Positions 33,144-43,400 of a stretch of 64,000 nucleotides of DNA are shown piece after piece. Source of the stretch: Enterobacter cloacae complex sp. ECNIH7 (GTDB taxonomy: Bacteria > Pseudomonadota > Gammaproteobacteria > Enterobacterales > Enterobacteriaceae); contig NZ_CP017990.1 in NCBI RefSeq assembly GCF_002208095.1, forward strand, positions 620,001 through 684,000. Direction: 5' to 3'. Every line of letters starts with the position of its first letter. Positions within the stretch are counted from its first letter, which is position 1. The notes under the pieces were generated by a model that saw only the letters and a program-made list of their open reading frames with translations, made no database searches and was not told the DNA's origin. Made by a program: the position numbers and the translations under genes.

Positions 33144-34207
33144 TGACCCCTGAACAAAAGTTTGCCCGTTGGGTAAGGGTGAGTATTGCCTCTTTCCTGC
33201 TGATGTTTGTCTACTTTATCGTCGCGGATATCTGGATCCCGCTGACGCCGGACTCCACCGTGATGCGCGTGGTGACGCCGGTTTCTCCACGCGTCTCCGG
33301 CTACGTGGCGGCGGTACATGTCCACAACAACAGCCAGGTGAAAAAAGGCGATCTGCTGTTTGAGCTCGACGACACGCCGTTTCGCAATAAAGTGGAAGCG
33401 GCGCAAATCGCGCTTGAGCAGGCACGCCTTTCCAACGACCAGCTGGATGCGCAGATCGCCGCCGCGCAGGCCAGCCTGAAAACCGCCGTGCTGACCGCGC
33501 GTAACGACAAAGTGACCCTCGATCGCTACCAGAAGCTGAGCACCCTGCAGAACGTCTCGCAGGCGGATCTGGATAAGGTTCGCACCACCTGGCAGAGCAG
33601 CGAGCAGTCCGTCAGCTCCATCCAGGCCAATATCCATAACCTGCGTATTCAGCGCGGCGAGCGGGACGAGCATCGCAACGTGACGCTGCAAAAATACCGC
33701 AACGCGCTGGATGAGGCAGAGCTTAACCTCGGCTGGACGAAGGTCTACGCCCAGGCGGACGGCACGGTCAGTAACCTGCAGTTAAGCCCGGGCTTTTACG
33801 CCTCCTCGGGTTCCGCCGCGCTGGCGCTGGTGAACAACCAGATCGATATCGTGGCCGATTTTCGCGAAAAAAGCCTGCGTCACACCCATCAGGGCACCGA
33901 TGCCGCCGTGGTGTTTGACGCCTTCCCGGGGCACGTTTTCCGCGCCCACGTGACCAGCAGCGACGCGGGGATACTGGCGGGTCAGGAGGCCGTGAACGGC
34001 CAGCTGTCCGAACCGGAAACCTCCAACCGCTGGGTGCGTGACGCCCAGCGCATGCGCATTCACGTTGCGCTGGACGAGGCGCTGCCGAAGCATCTGCCGA
34101 CCGGCGCGCGCGCGACCGTGCAGCTCTATAACAGCGAGGGGCCGTTTGCGCGCTTTTTCTCCGGGATGCAGATCCACCTGGTGAGCCTGCTTCACTATGT
34201 CTATTAG
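33143..34207 (+). CDS. HlyD/EmrA-type membrane fusion protein
   Basis: A 354-residue periplasmic adaptor. It has a single N-terminal transmembrane anchor (about 14-36), a biotinyl-lipoyl half motif (VSPRVSGYVAAVHVHNNSQV, GDLLFELDD), a long coiled coil (about 85-195, AALEQARLSNDQLDAQIAA-like heptads), the second lipoyl half (GWTKVYAQADGTVSNLQLSP) and the C-terminal beta barrel. Such adaptors link an inner-membrane pump to TolC. The partner is the DUF2955 protein, whose gene overlaps by 11 bases. Confidence 0.9.
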   Translation: MTPEQKFARWVRVSIASFLLMFVYFIVADIWIPLTPDSTVMRVVTPVSPRVSGYVAAVHVHNNSQVKKGDLLFELDDTPFRNKVEAAQIALEQARLSNDQLDAQIAAAQASLKTAVLTARNDKVTLDRYQKLSTLQNVSQADLDKVRTTWQSSEQSVSSIQANIHNLRIQRGERDEHRNVTLQKYRNALDEAELNLGWTKVYAQADGTVSNLQLSPGFYASSGSAALALVNNQIDIVADFREKSLRHTHQGTDAAVVFDAFPGHVFRAHVTSSDAGILAGQEAVNGQLSEPETSNRWVRDAQRMRIHVALDEALPKHLPTGARATVQLYNSEGPFARFFSGMQIHLVSLLHYVY

Positions 34208-35273
34208 CACCCTGGCGCGGGTGTTTACCCCGCACGGCAACATCGTCTATACGGCAAACGACTTTCGTCAGACCCTGCGCATCGTCTTCGCCGGGATGAT
34301 TGCGCTCAGCATCTCCAGCTTCTACAACACCAGCTATGGCGTATTTTTCGTGGTCTATCCGATCATGCTCCTGTCGCTGGTGCCGGTGTTTAATCGCCAC
34401 GTGGCAAAGCAGTTTATCTTCAGCGCCGCGCTAAACTGCGTCGAAATGATCTTCATTATCGGCTATCTGTCGCAATGGCCGGTCATTATGACGCTGGTGG
34501 TGTTTGCCCTGTACGTGATGCGCTTTCGCTTTATGAGCAAGGGGCCGCTGTTCCTGTTTGGCTCAATGGGCGTGGTGTGCCAGAGCGTGATGCTCAACTT
34601 TATGAGCTACCCCACCACCAGCTGGCACACGCTGCTGTTTTCTAACATCGAAGCGAGCGTGATGGCGGTGTGCCTGAGCGCGCTGATGAACTATCTCCTG
34701 CCGGACGTGGAGCCCCGCAGGCCGCCGCCGCTGATTGAGAAAGACGATGCCCGCGTGCGCCACGAGTCTCTGCTCTCCGGCACCGTCGCGACGCTGATAT
34801 TCGTGGTGTTTCAGATTAGCGACTTAAGCGATTCGCTTTCGGCGCTGATGGCGGGGATTTTGATCCTGTTCCCGATGCACTATCGCGGTTCGGTGATGAG
34901 CTCTATCTGGCGCGTGGTCGGCGTGGTGCTGGGCTGCCTCTATATTCTGGTGGTGCAGCTGATCCTCTACGATCACAGCAGCCATATGCTGTTGATGATG
35001 CCCCTGATCGGCCTCGGGCTGGCGTTTGGCGCGCGACTCCACGTGATGGAAAAGGTGGGCGCGGGCGTGGGGTTTTCCAGCATCACCACCATCGGCATTA
35101 TGTTCGGGCAGAACATGCACCCGGACACTGACCTGGTGTTCAGCGATCTCTATCGCATCACCTCCGTCACCTTTTCGCTGGTCGCAACGCTGACGATGGT
35201 CTTCCTGGTGCACCTGATCCTCAATCGCTTCGAAGCGACGCGCTACGTCATCGCGCCGCCCAAGGTAGATTAA
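34197..35273 (+). CDS. DUF2955 membrane protein (efflux partner, FUSC-like)
   Basis: A 358-residue inner-membrane protein with about ten hydrophobic helices in two sets separated by a cytoplasmic stretch near residues 165-195 ([20 protein letters not shown]). This two-block arrangement resembles aromatic-acid exporter (AaeB/FUSC) proteins and matches DUF2955, which is regularly found after HlyD-type adaptors. Together with the MarR and HlyD genes it forms a regulated efflux unit. Its substrate is unknown. The stop overlaps the end of the convergent yjiN gene. Confidence 0.85.
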   Translation: MSISTLARVFTPHGNIVYTANDFRQTLRIVFAGMIALSISSFYNTSYGVFFVVYPIMLLSLVPVFNRHVAKQFIFSAALNCVEMIFIIGYLSQWPVIMTLVVFALYVMRFRFMSKGPLFLFGSMGVVCQSVMLNFMSYPTTSWHTLLFSNIEASVMAVCLSALMNYLLPDVEPRRPPPLIEKDDARVRHESLLSGTVATLIFVVFQISDLSDSLSALMAGILILFPMHYRGSVMSSIWRVVGVVLGCLYILVVQLILYDHSSHMLLMMPLIGLGLAFGARLHVMEKVGAGVGFSSITTIGIMFGQNMHPDTDLVFSDLYRITSVTFSLVATLTMVFLVHLILNRFEATRYVIAPPKVD

Positions 35274-36541
35274 TGTCCCAGCACGGCAGGCAGCTGCGAG
35301 AGTAAAAACAGGATCAGGCCAATCGTCCCGCCGACCAGCGTGCCGTTGACGCGGATGAACTGCAGGTCTTTACCGATATTGAGCTCAATCTGGCGGGACA
35401 TGTCTTTGGCATCCCAGCTTTTGACCGTGTCGCTGATGTGGCGCGTCAGGAAGGCGGCAAAATCCGGCGCGAGGCGGTGCGCGGCCTGCTCCAGATGCTC
35501 GTTCAGCGACGCCCGCAGGCTGGCGTCGTTAGACAGCGTTTCGCCAAACCACAGCCCGGCGTTGGCGATGCGCTGCTTCACCCGCGAATCCTCGCTTTGC
35601 ATATCCGCTTTTAGCCACTGGCGCAGGTCGGCCCACATCTCTCCCAGATAGCGGTTAAACGCCTCATCGTTTTTCAGGTAGTGCTTGATGTTGTCGGCTT
35701 TCGCCGCCATCTCCGGATCGTTTTTCAGGTTGTCGATAAGCTTCAGCGTGGCGCGGTCGAACGCCTGGCGGATCTGGTGCGTACGGTCGTGGCTGATATC
35801 GTCCAGCAGCGTGTTGACCGCGTTCGATACCATCTCCGCACTCTGATCGCCCAGCCACTCGGTGGGCAGCACCATCGCTTTGCGCGGATGCTCGGTCTTC
35901 AGCCAGTGGACAATCTGATCGGCAATAAAGTCCCGCGTGCTCTCCCGCTGAATCAGGGTAATCAGACGGTTGATGATCGCATCCAGCAGCACCTGGTGGC
36001 GGTTGTTTTTGGTCATGCTCTCCAGCATCACTGCGCTGGTTTCGGTGAAATCAACCTTGTCGATGGCCTTATGCACCGCCCGTTTGAGCAGGCGCTGAAT
36101 GCGTCCGTCGTCGGTGAGTTCGAGAAAACCGCTCATCACCTGCATCAAATGCAGCCCGACGCGCTGGGCGTTGTCGGGCTTGCTGAACCAGGCGCCGATC
36201 ATCTGCGCAGGTTCATAGCGGCGAATCAATGCGACCAGTGACTGGGTATCAAGAAACTTCTCCTGCACAAACTGGCCGAGATTGTCGCCGATCCGGTCTT
36301 TATTGCGCGGGATAATTGCCGTATGGCGCGAGATAAATGGAATGGGCACCCGGCGGAACAGCGCAACCACGGCAAACCAGTCTGCGAGCGCGCCGACCAT
36401 CGCCGCCTCAGCAATGGCCTTTACGCCGCGCACCCAGAAGGTCTGCGGCAGGAACAGGGTGGTGATAAAGGCCGCGACTGCAACCAGCAGCAGCGACAGC
36501 GCCAGCAGCTTGGCGCGTTTGAGTTCAGCTATTTTTTCCAT
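35270..36541 (-). CDS. yjiN: YjiN, DUF445 family membrane protein
   Basis: A 423-residue protein. An N-terminal helix pair (about 10-58, with [20 protein letters not shown], the DUF445 signature) is followed by a long amphipathic helical region with many charged residues. A C-terminal helix ([20 protein letters not shown]) returns to the membrane. Size and position beside the restriction island match E. coli yjiN. Function is not known. It is convergent with the efflux operon and divergent from the type VI cassette. Confidence 0.9.
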   Translation of the reverse strand: MEKIAELKRAKLLALSLLLVAVAAFITTLFLPQTFWVRGVKAIAEAAMVGALADWFAVVALFRRVPIPFISRHTAIIPRNKDRIGDNLGQFVQEKFLDTQSLVALIRRYEPAQMIGAWFSKPDNAQRVGLHLMQVMSGFLELTDDGRIQRLLKRAVHKAIDKVDFTETSAVMLESMTKNNRHQVLLDAIINRLITLIQRESTRDFIADQIVHWLKTEHPRKAMVLPTEWLGDQSAEMVSNAVNTLLDDISHDRTHQIRQAFDRATLKLIDNLKNDPEMAAKADNIKHYLKNDEAFNRYLGEMWADLRQWLKADMQSEDSRVKQRIANAGLWFGETLSNDASLRASLNEHLEQAAHRLAPDFAAFLTRHISDTVKSWDAKDMSRQIELNIGKDLQFIRVNGTLVGGTIGLILFLLSQLPAVLGH

Positions 36542-36785
36542 GGGTTAAGGATAGAGGGAAGTGAACCAAAAGTGCAAAACTGGTGTAAGGGGAGAGACGC
36601 ATTCTTTGCCTGAAAACACGGCTTGTATATAAAAATTATATACATCAAAATCATCTATTATTAATTTTTTCTATATTTTTTGTGCTTATTTATTTTCGGA
36701 CGTAATTTTTTGTGACCGTCGTAGTCATTTTAACGCTCTCATTAGCCATAAGATAAAAGACTATTTATGAAAGGAGACGGTATTG

Positions 36786-37148
36786 ATGACATGGGAGTAT
36801 AAAGTTTCAACAGGGGTATTGAGTCATAATGGTGTGTTTGTCGCTAACTGCTACAGCGGAGCGGGTGAATCGAAAGATAAGCCAGAGTGTGAAGGTCAAC
36901 GAAACAGAGGCCTCATTCCCAGAGGTATTTATTTTATTGCCGGGTGGAATAATCATAAAAGTGCAGAGGCTATTATTCTTGAACCTATAGCGGGGACCAA
37001 TACCTTTGGTAGAGATCATTTTCAAATTCATGGGGATAAAAAAGGTCAACCGCCAGGCTCAGCATCAGCTGGTTGCATCATTATGAACGGTCAGGACAAG
37101 CGCCATATGATTTATGATTCGGGTGACACAATTCTGGTGGTGCGATAA
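36786..37148 (+). CDS. Type VI effector, L,D-transpeptidase-like (Tlde1/DUF2778)
   Basis: A 120-residue protein with the fold signature of DUF2778/Tlde1 effectors. RNRGLIPRGIYFIAGW is typical of the family, and the active site reads FQIHGDKKGQ...SASAGCIIMNG, giving His82 and Cys97. Tlde1 proteins are delivered by type VI secretion into the periplasm of competitors, where they cleave or rearrange peptidoglycan tetrapeptides. No signal peptide, as expected for a T6SS effector. An in-frame TTG sits one codon earlier, but the ATG at 36786 with AGGAG 9 bases upstream is preferred. Followed directly by a secreted candidate immunity protein and an Hcp gene. Confidence 0.85.
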   Translation: MTWEYKVSTGVLSHNGVFVANCYSGAGESKDKPECEGQRNRGLIPRGIYFIAGWNNHKSAEAIILEPIAGTNTFGRDHFQIHGDKKGQPPGSASAGCIIMNGQDKRHMIYDSGDTILVVR

Positions 37149-37657
37149 TGAAATATATCATTGTGCTCTTATTGTACTTCCCGTTGGCTTTATTTGCCAA
37201 AAGTCACACTCCAGAGCAACTTTTGCAGATGATAAACGAGAAAGGTGCCTGGCATGTTGTTGCACAATTATATGCTAATGATAGCGATGAGTCGGAATGG
37301 TGGAATCATGTTATCCCAGAGATTAGCAAAGGAAACCAGAAATGGTTAGCTGTCGCGAGTGCTCTTGAGCCGGGCGTGGACGCCAGTACGGCTGAAGACT
37401 TAAAAGCAGCGCTTTCTGAAGCTATCCCTCATAATCCTGCAGGCGTTTTAGCCATTTTAAAAGACGATAAACCGTTGCTCACTATTGAACAAGTCTGCGC
37501 TTTTGCTAATTTCCCTGAGACGGAAGCAGAGAGCAATAAGCTTTATGTAGATTCAATCAGGGAGATGTTTAAGGTTAACAGTCCGAAGGGTAAAAAATGT
37601 CTCGCCGTTATGATCGCCACCGTTGAACACTCTGTTCCATTCGATAAGGATATTTAA
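37148..37657 (+). CDS. Candidate periplasmic immunity protein for the Tlde1-like effector
   Basis: A 169-residue protein with a clear signal peptide (MKYIIVLLLYFPLALFA, cut before K) and a helical mature part with two cysteines far apart. The start overlaps the effector stop (TAATG). A secreted small protein encoded next to a periplasm-acting effector is the expected immunity protein (Tldi-like). Assignment is by position and export signal, since I see no decisive motif. Confidence 0.75.
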   Translation: MKYIIVLLLYFPLALFAKSHTPEQLLQMINEKGAWHVVAQLYANDSDESEWWNHVIPEISKGNQKWLAVASALEPGVDASTAEDLKAALSEAIPHNPAGVLAILKDDKPLLTIEQVCAFANFPETEAESNKLYVDSIREMFKVNSPKGKKCLAVMIATVEHSVPFDKDI

Positions 37658-38152
37658 ATGGCCATTCCGGGATATATGTCATTAACTGACGATGCGGGTA
37701 ATATTATAAAAGGGAGCGTGAAAGTTACAGACCGTGAAAACCAAATTGAGGTTTTAGGGCTCTATCATAACGTAAGCTATAATTCTGACCTGCATAATGG
37801 CAGAGTGTTGAGCAAACGCCAGCATCGCCCTTTTCTCATTGAAAAGGAAATTGATGCCTCCAGCGTTTATCTCTATAAAGCGCTTAGCACGGGCGGTACG
37901 CTCAGGAAAGCAACTATCGACCTTTACAGAATCAATGATGCCGGTCAGGAAGAAATCTATTTCACGATAACGCTGGAATCGGTAAAAGTCGTCACGCTGT
38001 TTTCATTAATGCATGACGTGAAAGAGACTTACCATGAAAAACAGGGGCATCTTGAGCTTGTTCTGCTTCGTTATGAAAAGATTGCCTGGCATTACCGTGA
38101 CGGTAACATTATTCATACGGATGACTGGGATTATCGGTACGTGGCAAATTAA
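37658..38152 (+). CDS. hcp: Hcp family type VI secretion tube protein
   Basis: A 164-residue Hcp: MAIPGYMSLTDDAGNIIKGS at the N-terminus, NGRVLSKRQHRPFLIEKEID and a C-terminal EKIAWHYRDGNIIHTDDWD, all family features. Hcp forms hexameric rings of the secretion tube and carries small effectors in its lumen. The gene follows the immunity gene without a gap. No other T6SS structural gene is in the window, so this is an orphan Hcp-effector-immunity cassette that must use a secretion machine encoded elsewhere. Confidence 0.9.
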   Translation: MAIPGYMSLTDDAGNIIKGSVKVTDRENQIEVLGLYHNVSYNSDLHNGRVLSKRQHRPFLIEKEIDASSVYLYKALSTGGTLRKATIDLYRINDAGQEEIYFTITLESVKVVTLFSLMHDVKETYHEKQGHLELVLLRYEKIAWHYRDGNIIHTDDWDYRYVAN

Positions 38153-38287
38153 TAAACGCACTGAATATTATGCTTCGCGGAACCTTATTCGTATTTAAGG
38201 TAAATATTAACGCATTAATTCTAATTGGTTTCCCTAAGATTTAAATAAAAATTTTAGTAAGACTCTTAACAGGGATGCTAGCATATA

Positions 38288-40399
38288 TTGTTTGAAATAA
38301 AAGTAAATAATAGTTGTAATTCTCAGTTTGGTAAAGTAATCTATCAAGCTATTAAATTGTTACATAATTCATATTTTAATGCAGTGTTGACGAAAAGGGC
38401 TAATATGCAAGACTCTTCATTTTCTCATGAAGTAATTTCTTTCTTTGAACGAATCGAAAGTCAAATTCGCCCTTTTGTGAACTCTTTGGACTCTCGCGAT
38501 TTAATTTTATCTTTTATTCTATATAAAGTAATTTCAGATAAAAGTTTTTCGAATGAAGAAGGTTTTGAATATTTCATTGAGCCAGAATATCAGTTAGCAG
38601 CTTTGGTTAACTCTGAATTTATTGGCAATTCATATCAGCTATCTCACAGATTGATTCATACATTTTATTATATTGAAGAACGACATTCTGATCTACGTGA
38701 TTGTTTTTTCAACTCTTGCAGGATTATTAAGGAAAACACGCTTAATGAATTGAATGGGGTGCTATTAACTTTGAACGATATTGGCTCAATAAATGAGTGG
38801 CTATCGGTAGATTTTGCAACATATATTTTTGAGTTTGTTACAGAAAGAACAGCACAATACGCGCCAGAATATATCACGCCAAATTGCATATGTAATCTTA
38901 TTAGTTCTATTGCATTACAATTTCAAAATAACCCTATTAATGTTTGTGATTTTGCATGCGGTACGGGAGGGTTATTGCTTGATATATATAATAAATCTTT
39001 TGTTATTGACGAAGTTCGTGGAAATGAAATTAACAAATCAGCATTTGCATATGCAAAAATGAGGATTTTATTTAGTGGGCTTCGTCTTTCACGGTTCTCA
39101 TTAACTAATGCTAATGCATTAGAAAGTATCACAGATAATAAAAAATTTGATGTTGTCATTTCTGTTCCACCTTTTAATGTTCGATGGGAGCCTGAACGTT
39201 ATAAAGACTTTATTTCCTCCAGGTTGAAATTCTCTAGTCGCTCTGCTGACTTTGCCTTTCTTTGGCGCGGATATGAATCATTATCTTCTGATGGTGTGAT
39301 GGTTATTGCGTTAACTCATGGAACATTGCATCGTGGTGGTAGGGACAAAGATTTGCGTAAAATCTTGATTGATGAATTTAATTGTATTGATACCGTTATA
39401 GGTTTGCCTGCAAATTTATTTTTTGGGACAAATATTCCTACTTGTTTGCTTGTTATCAGGAAGGGAAGGGAAAAAACTGACCCGATAACATTTATTGATG
39501 CTAGTAATAAATTCTCAAGAGTAAAGAATAAAAACATTATAAATAATGAGAATATTTCAGCTATTTTGGATATATTTAAAACCCCTCGCAATGTGAAATT
39601 TTTCAGTAGGCTATCAAATATTGATGAAGTAAAAAAATGCGATTATGACCTGAGCTTTTCTAATTATATTGAAGAGTTTAATGAACGAGTATTAAGTGTC
39701 ACTGGTGATTCTTTCACAAGATATCATGATATTATTTCTGGGTTTAGAAAGAAGTTTAATGATAAAAATATTGTATATAGAGGTATGACAAATGCTAAAT
39801 GGGAGTTGAAACCATCTATTGGTCGACTTGATATTGAGGATTCTGCCAGGGAAGCTACTGAAAGGCTTATATTTGAACAATTTAAGCAACAAGCATTGCC
39901 TTACCTTGATTTTACCCCCAGAAATGAATGGGAATGGTTAGCCTTGGCTCAACATCATGGATTACCGACAAGGTTACTTGACTGGACAACTAATCCATTG
40001 ATTGCTTTATATTTTTCTGTTGAGGATGATGCTAGCATAAATGACTCGGTAGTATGGCTATATATTGATGATGTTAGTCCAGTAGAAATAGAATTTCTGA
40101 GCGACATACCTGTAATGTTTGACTCTGACCCATTGAAAATACCTGCTGACCGCGATGCTATAATTTTTGAGCCTGCTCATCTGAATAAAAGGATTATTGC
40201 CCAGAATGGGCTCTTTACTGTTCATTCTACTCCTACAAAGCCATTTTATCCTGAAAAAATCTATAAGGTTATTATCCCTGCAGGATTAAGGCGTAAATTA
40301 AAAGAACAGTTGTACCATTACGGTATCCATGAAGGTGCCGTATATCCGGGTTTAGATGGATTAAGTAGGAAAATTAAATGGGTAAACACATTTAGATGA
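38288..40399 (+). CDS. HsdM-like N6-methylase fused to FRG domain (putative defence protein)
   Basis: A 703-residue AT-rich fusion. The N-terminal 215 residues are helical. Residues about 195-470 are an HsdM-type methyltransferase: YITPNCICNLI, motif I DFACGTGGLL (Asp221), and the C-terminal LPANLFFGTNIPTCLLVIRK. Motif IV reads SVPPFN (292-297), so the first residue of the usual NPPF/DPPY is Val and catalysis is doubtful. Residues 497-640 form an FRG domain: YRGMTNAKWELKPSIGR, then EWLALAQHHGLPTRLLDWTT. The start is TTG (38288) with AGGGA about 11 bases upstream; ATG at 38405 is an alternative. It sits between the T6SS cassette and a convergent type I restriction system. DNA sensing coupled to an FRG effector is inference. 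Confidence 0.75.
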   Translation: MFEIKVNNSCNSQFGKVIYQAIKLLHNSYFNAVLTKRANMQDSSFSHEVISFFERIESQIRPFVNSLDSRDLILSFILYKVISDKSFSNEEGFEYFIEPEYQLAALVNSEFIGNSYQLSHRLIHTFYYIEERHSDLRDCFFNSCRIIKENTLNELNGVLLTLNDIGSINEWLSVDFATYIFEFVTERTAQYAPEYITPNCICNLISSIALQFQNNPINVCDFACGTGGLLLDIYNKSFVIDEVRGNEINKSAFAYAKMRILFSGLRLSRFSLTNANALESITDNKKFDVVISVPPFNVRWEPERYKDFISSRLKFSSRSADFAFLWRGYESLSSDGVMVIALTHGTLHRGGRDKDLRKILIDEFNCIDTVIGLPANLFFGTNIPTCLLVIRKGREKTDPITFIDASNKFSRVKNKNIINNENISAILDIFKTPRNVKFFSRLSNIDEVKKCDYDLSFSNYIEEFNERVLSVTGDSFTRYHDIISGFRKKFNDKNIVYRGMTNAKWELKPSIGRLDIEDSAREATERLIFEQFKQQALPYLDFTPRNEWEWLALAQHHGLPTRLLDWTTNPLIALYFSVEDDASINDSVVWLYIDDVSPVEIEFLSDIPVMFDSDPLKIPADRDAIIFEPAHLNKRIIAQNGLFTVHSTPTKPFYPEKIYKVIIPAGLRRKLKEQLYHYGIHEGAVYPGLDGLSRKIKWVNTFR

Positions 40400-40408
40400 G
40401 TTTTTTTT

Positions 40409-40442
40409 AGCCATCTCTTATATGATAGAGATGGCTTTATTG
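40409..40442 (+). terminator. Terminator after the methylase-FRG gene
   Basis: AGCCATCTCT at 40409 and AGAGATGGCT at 40427 form a perfect 10-bp stem with an 8-base loop, followed by TTATT. Reading the minus strand, an A-run follows and no T-run, so it chiefly serves the plus strand. Confidence 0.7.
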
Positions 40443-40455
40443 AAAAATTAGTTTC

Positions 40456-43400
40456 CTAAAGAATGTTGCTTTTGAAATTTTCGGCTTGAGCAAGTACCCC
40501 CATGTATACATCATCATTTGCAACCGGAGGGAACTTATGTTTATGCAGTAAAAGAATCAACTCAACTTTTAGTTTGGCTTTGATATCATCACGTTTGCTC
40601 CAGTCTGGATACTTCGACGTGTTATCAACGACTGCTTTCATCTCTTTTGCAAGCGCCAGCATCTTGTCGTCTTCATAGGTAAACTGATACTTGTCTCGCA
40701 TATGCGCCAGGATGTCGTAAAACGCTTTCTCTTCAATATCAATCCCTAAATCTGCATAAGTGCCCATTTCGGTTTTAATATCATAGATAATATCGGTCAT
40801 TTCCTGACTGAAGTGATCAAACTCTTCACCGTTCAGCACGTCGTCTTCCCGGCGCTCGTTATATCTATCCATAATGGACTGGAAGCGACGAGTGAAGTTG
40901 ATCCCCTGAAGCTGGTTAATTTTTTTAAAGTCGCTGATGGCTTTCTCCAGCAGTTTCTGCAGAAGCTGGATCTTTGTTGCGGGCAGCTTGATCTTATTAA
41001 TACGCGCCAGATAATCCTCGTCGAAAATATCGATCGATTCCGCTTTCTTATCGCCCAGGAAAAATAGCTCTTCCACGCCATCTGCCTTTAATGCGTCAGA
41101 AATCATCTCACGCACGCGGGCGTTCATCTGGGTAACGTCAGGAGCATCACCCTTGGTCAGCTTAAAGACGATGGAACGCACGGCAAGATAGAAATGGATA
41201 TGATCACGCTCTGCCTGCGATAACGCCTCGCTGCCGCAGCAGACATCGTAGGCCGCCTTTAGGCGCTTCACCAGCCCCATAAAGCGACGTTCTATTTTCT
41301 GGGTTTGCATGACAAATTCTGCCGCCTGATTCAGACACGCAAGCTGAGCCTGAGGCTCTCCCGTAAAGTAAGCGCGGCTGTCGAAATCGTGGAACACCTG
41401 CGACAGCAGGTCGAGATGGTTCTTCACTTCAATGACCGACTGCTGAATGTCCTCAAAGTTGGTGGCATCAATGCGGGAATACATCGCCAGTGCCTGGTTC
41501 ATCTGGCGCTTGATGCCGATATAGTCCACCACCAGGCCTTTGCTTTTCCCTTCCAGCTTGCGGTTAACACGGGAGATGGTCTGGATCAGGTTATGTTTTT
41601 GCAGAGGCTTATCGATGTAAATGGTGTCCAGTTCCGGCACGTCGAAACCTGTCAGCCACATATCGACCACAATAGCGATTTTGAAATTCGACTTTGCGTT
41701 TTTGAACTGTTTATCGAGCTGTTTACGGTACTCTTTACCGCCCAGCAGGTCGTACAATTTGGCATCATCGTCTTTACCTCGCGTCATCACCATCTTGACC
41801 ATTTCGGACGGCGGCAGCTCTTTCTGCTCCAGCTCGGTAAGCACAACCCCTTCAGGGGCCTGTTTAACCTCAAACCACGCCGGACGACAGTCTTTTAACT
41901 GACGATACAAATCCCAGGCAATGTCCCGGCTGGCGCAGACAAACATTGCCTTACCTTTCACCGTCGAGCCTTCAGCGACGCGCTTTTCATAATGTTTGGC
42001 AAAATCTTCCGCCAGCGCCTTCAGGCGATCCTCATCACCGAGGATCGCGTTCATGGTAGCGCTGGCTTTTTTACTTTCGTCGATTTGCCACTCATTGGTG
42101 CCCGCGTTAGCGCACTCTTCGTAATATTTTTCTACCGCTTCCAGCTTGCTGGCATCCAGGATCACTTTTGCAGCACGGCCTTCATAGACGATGCGTACCG
42201 TGATCTCATCCTGAACGGATTCGGTCATGGTGTAGCTGTCCACTACCGCACCGAAGACATCCAGCGTGGCATCTACAGGCGTGCCGGTGAAACCGACATA
42301 GGTGGCTGCTGGCAGCGAGTCGTGCAGATATTTGGCGAAGCCCCAGGTCTTGCGTACCTTGCCGCTCTCTTTATCGACGATCACTTTCTGATCCAGATTG
42401 ACCTGGCTGCGGTGCGCTTCGTCAGAGATACAGATGACATTGCTTCGCTCGGAGAGCAATTCGGTGTCTTCAGTAAATTTATGGATGGTGGTCAGGAAGA
42501 CGCCGCCGCTGTTACGACCGGCCAGCTTTTCCCGCAGATCGTCGCGGCTGGTGACGGGCTCCACGGTATCGTCACCGATATAATTTTTGGCATTACACAT
42601 CTGCGTGGAGAGCTGATCGTCCAGATCGGTACGGTCAGTGATCAGAACGATGGTCGGGCTGGCAAAATCGACGCTTTTCATCAGCAGGCGGGTTAAGAAC
42701 TGCATGGTGTAACTCTTACCGCAGCCCGTGGCGCCAAAGTAGGTGCCGCCTTTACCATTGCCGTAAGGTTTACGCGCTCGCTCAATGCTGTAGTAGAGCT
42801 TGCGTGCCGCATAGTACTGCGGGTAGCGGCAGCAAATTTTCACTTCGTGTTTGGCTTTATCCGGGAAGCAGATAAAGTTTTTAATCACATCCAGCAGGCG
42901 TACCGGGTGAAAAAGCCCCTGAATCATTGAGTGCAGGGAAGGGATGCCGTCCTGCTCGCGATTTTCATTACCGGTGACTTTACGCCAGGAGTAGAAATAC
43001 TCATACGGCGCGAACAGGTTGCCCATGCGGTTATTCACGCCATCGCTGATGATGCACAGCGCGTTATAGACAAACAGCTGCGGAATGTCGCGACGATAGC
43101 GGGTGCATAGCTGCTTATACGCGTCGCCAATATTGGCTTCCTGCTCGCGTACGGCACTTTTAAATTCAAACACCACCAACGGGAGGCCGTTGATATAGAG
43201 AATACCATCCGGAATACGCGGCTGGTTTTCTTTGCCGGTGATGGTCAGCTGGTTAACGATCCTAATGCGGTTCAACGGCTGGATAAGATAGCTTGCTGGC
43301 GTTTCAGCAGCCTGTTGCAGCGGCACCTCTCCGCAATCGAATAGCTCACGCAGTGCGGCGGGCAGGTGCCGGGTATCGAGCAGTTCGATATAGAGATCTT

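Noticed and set aside
38814..39062. Second small gene inside the methylase-FRG frame
   Set aside because: Alternative-frame shadow within a continuous domain-bearing protein.
40401..40408. T-run as tail of a terminator for hsdR
   Set aside because: On the minus strand this run reads as A, so it cannot be the T-tail after the hairpin. It only supports plus-strand reading or chance.
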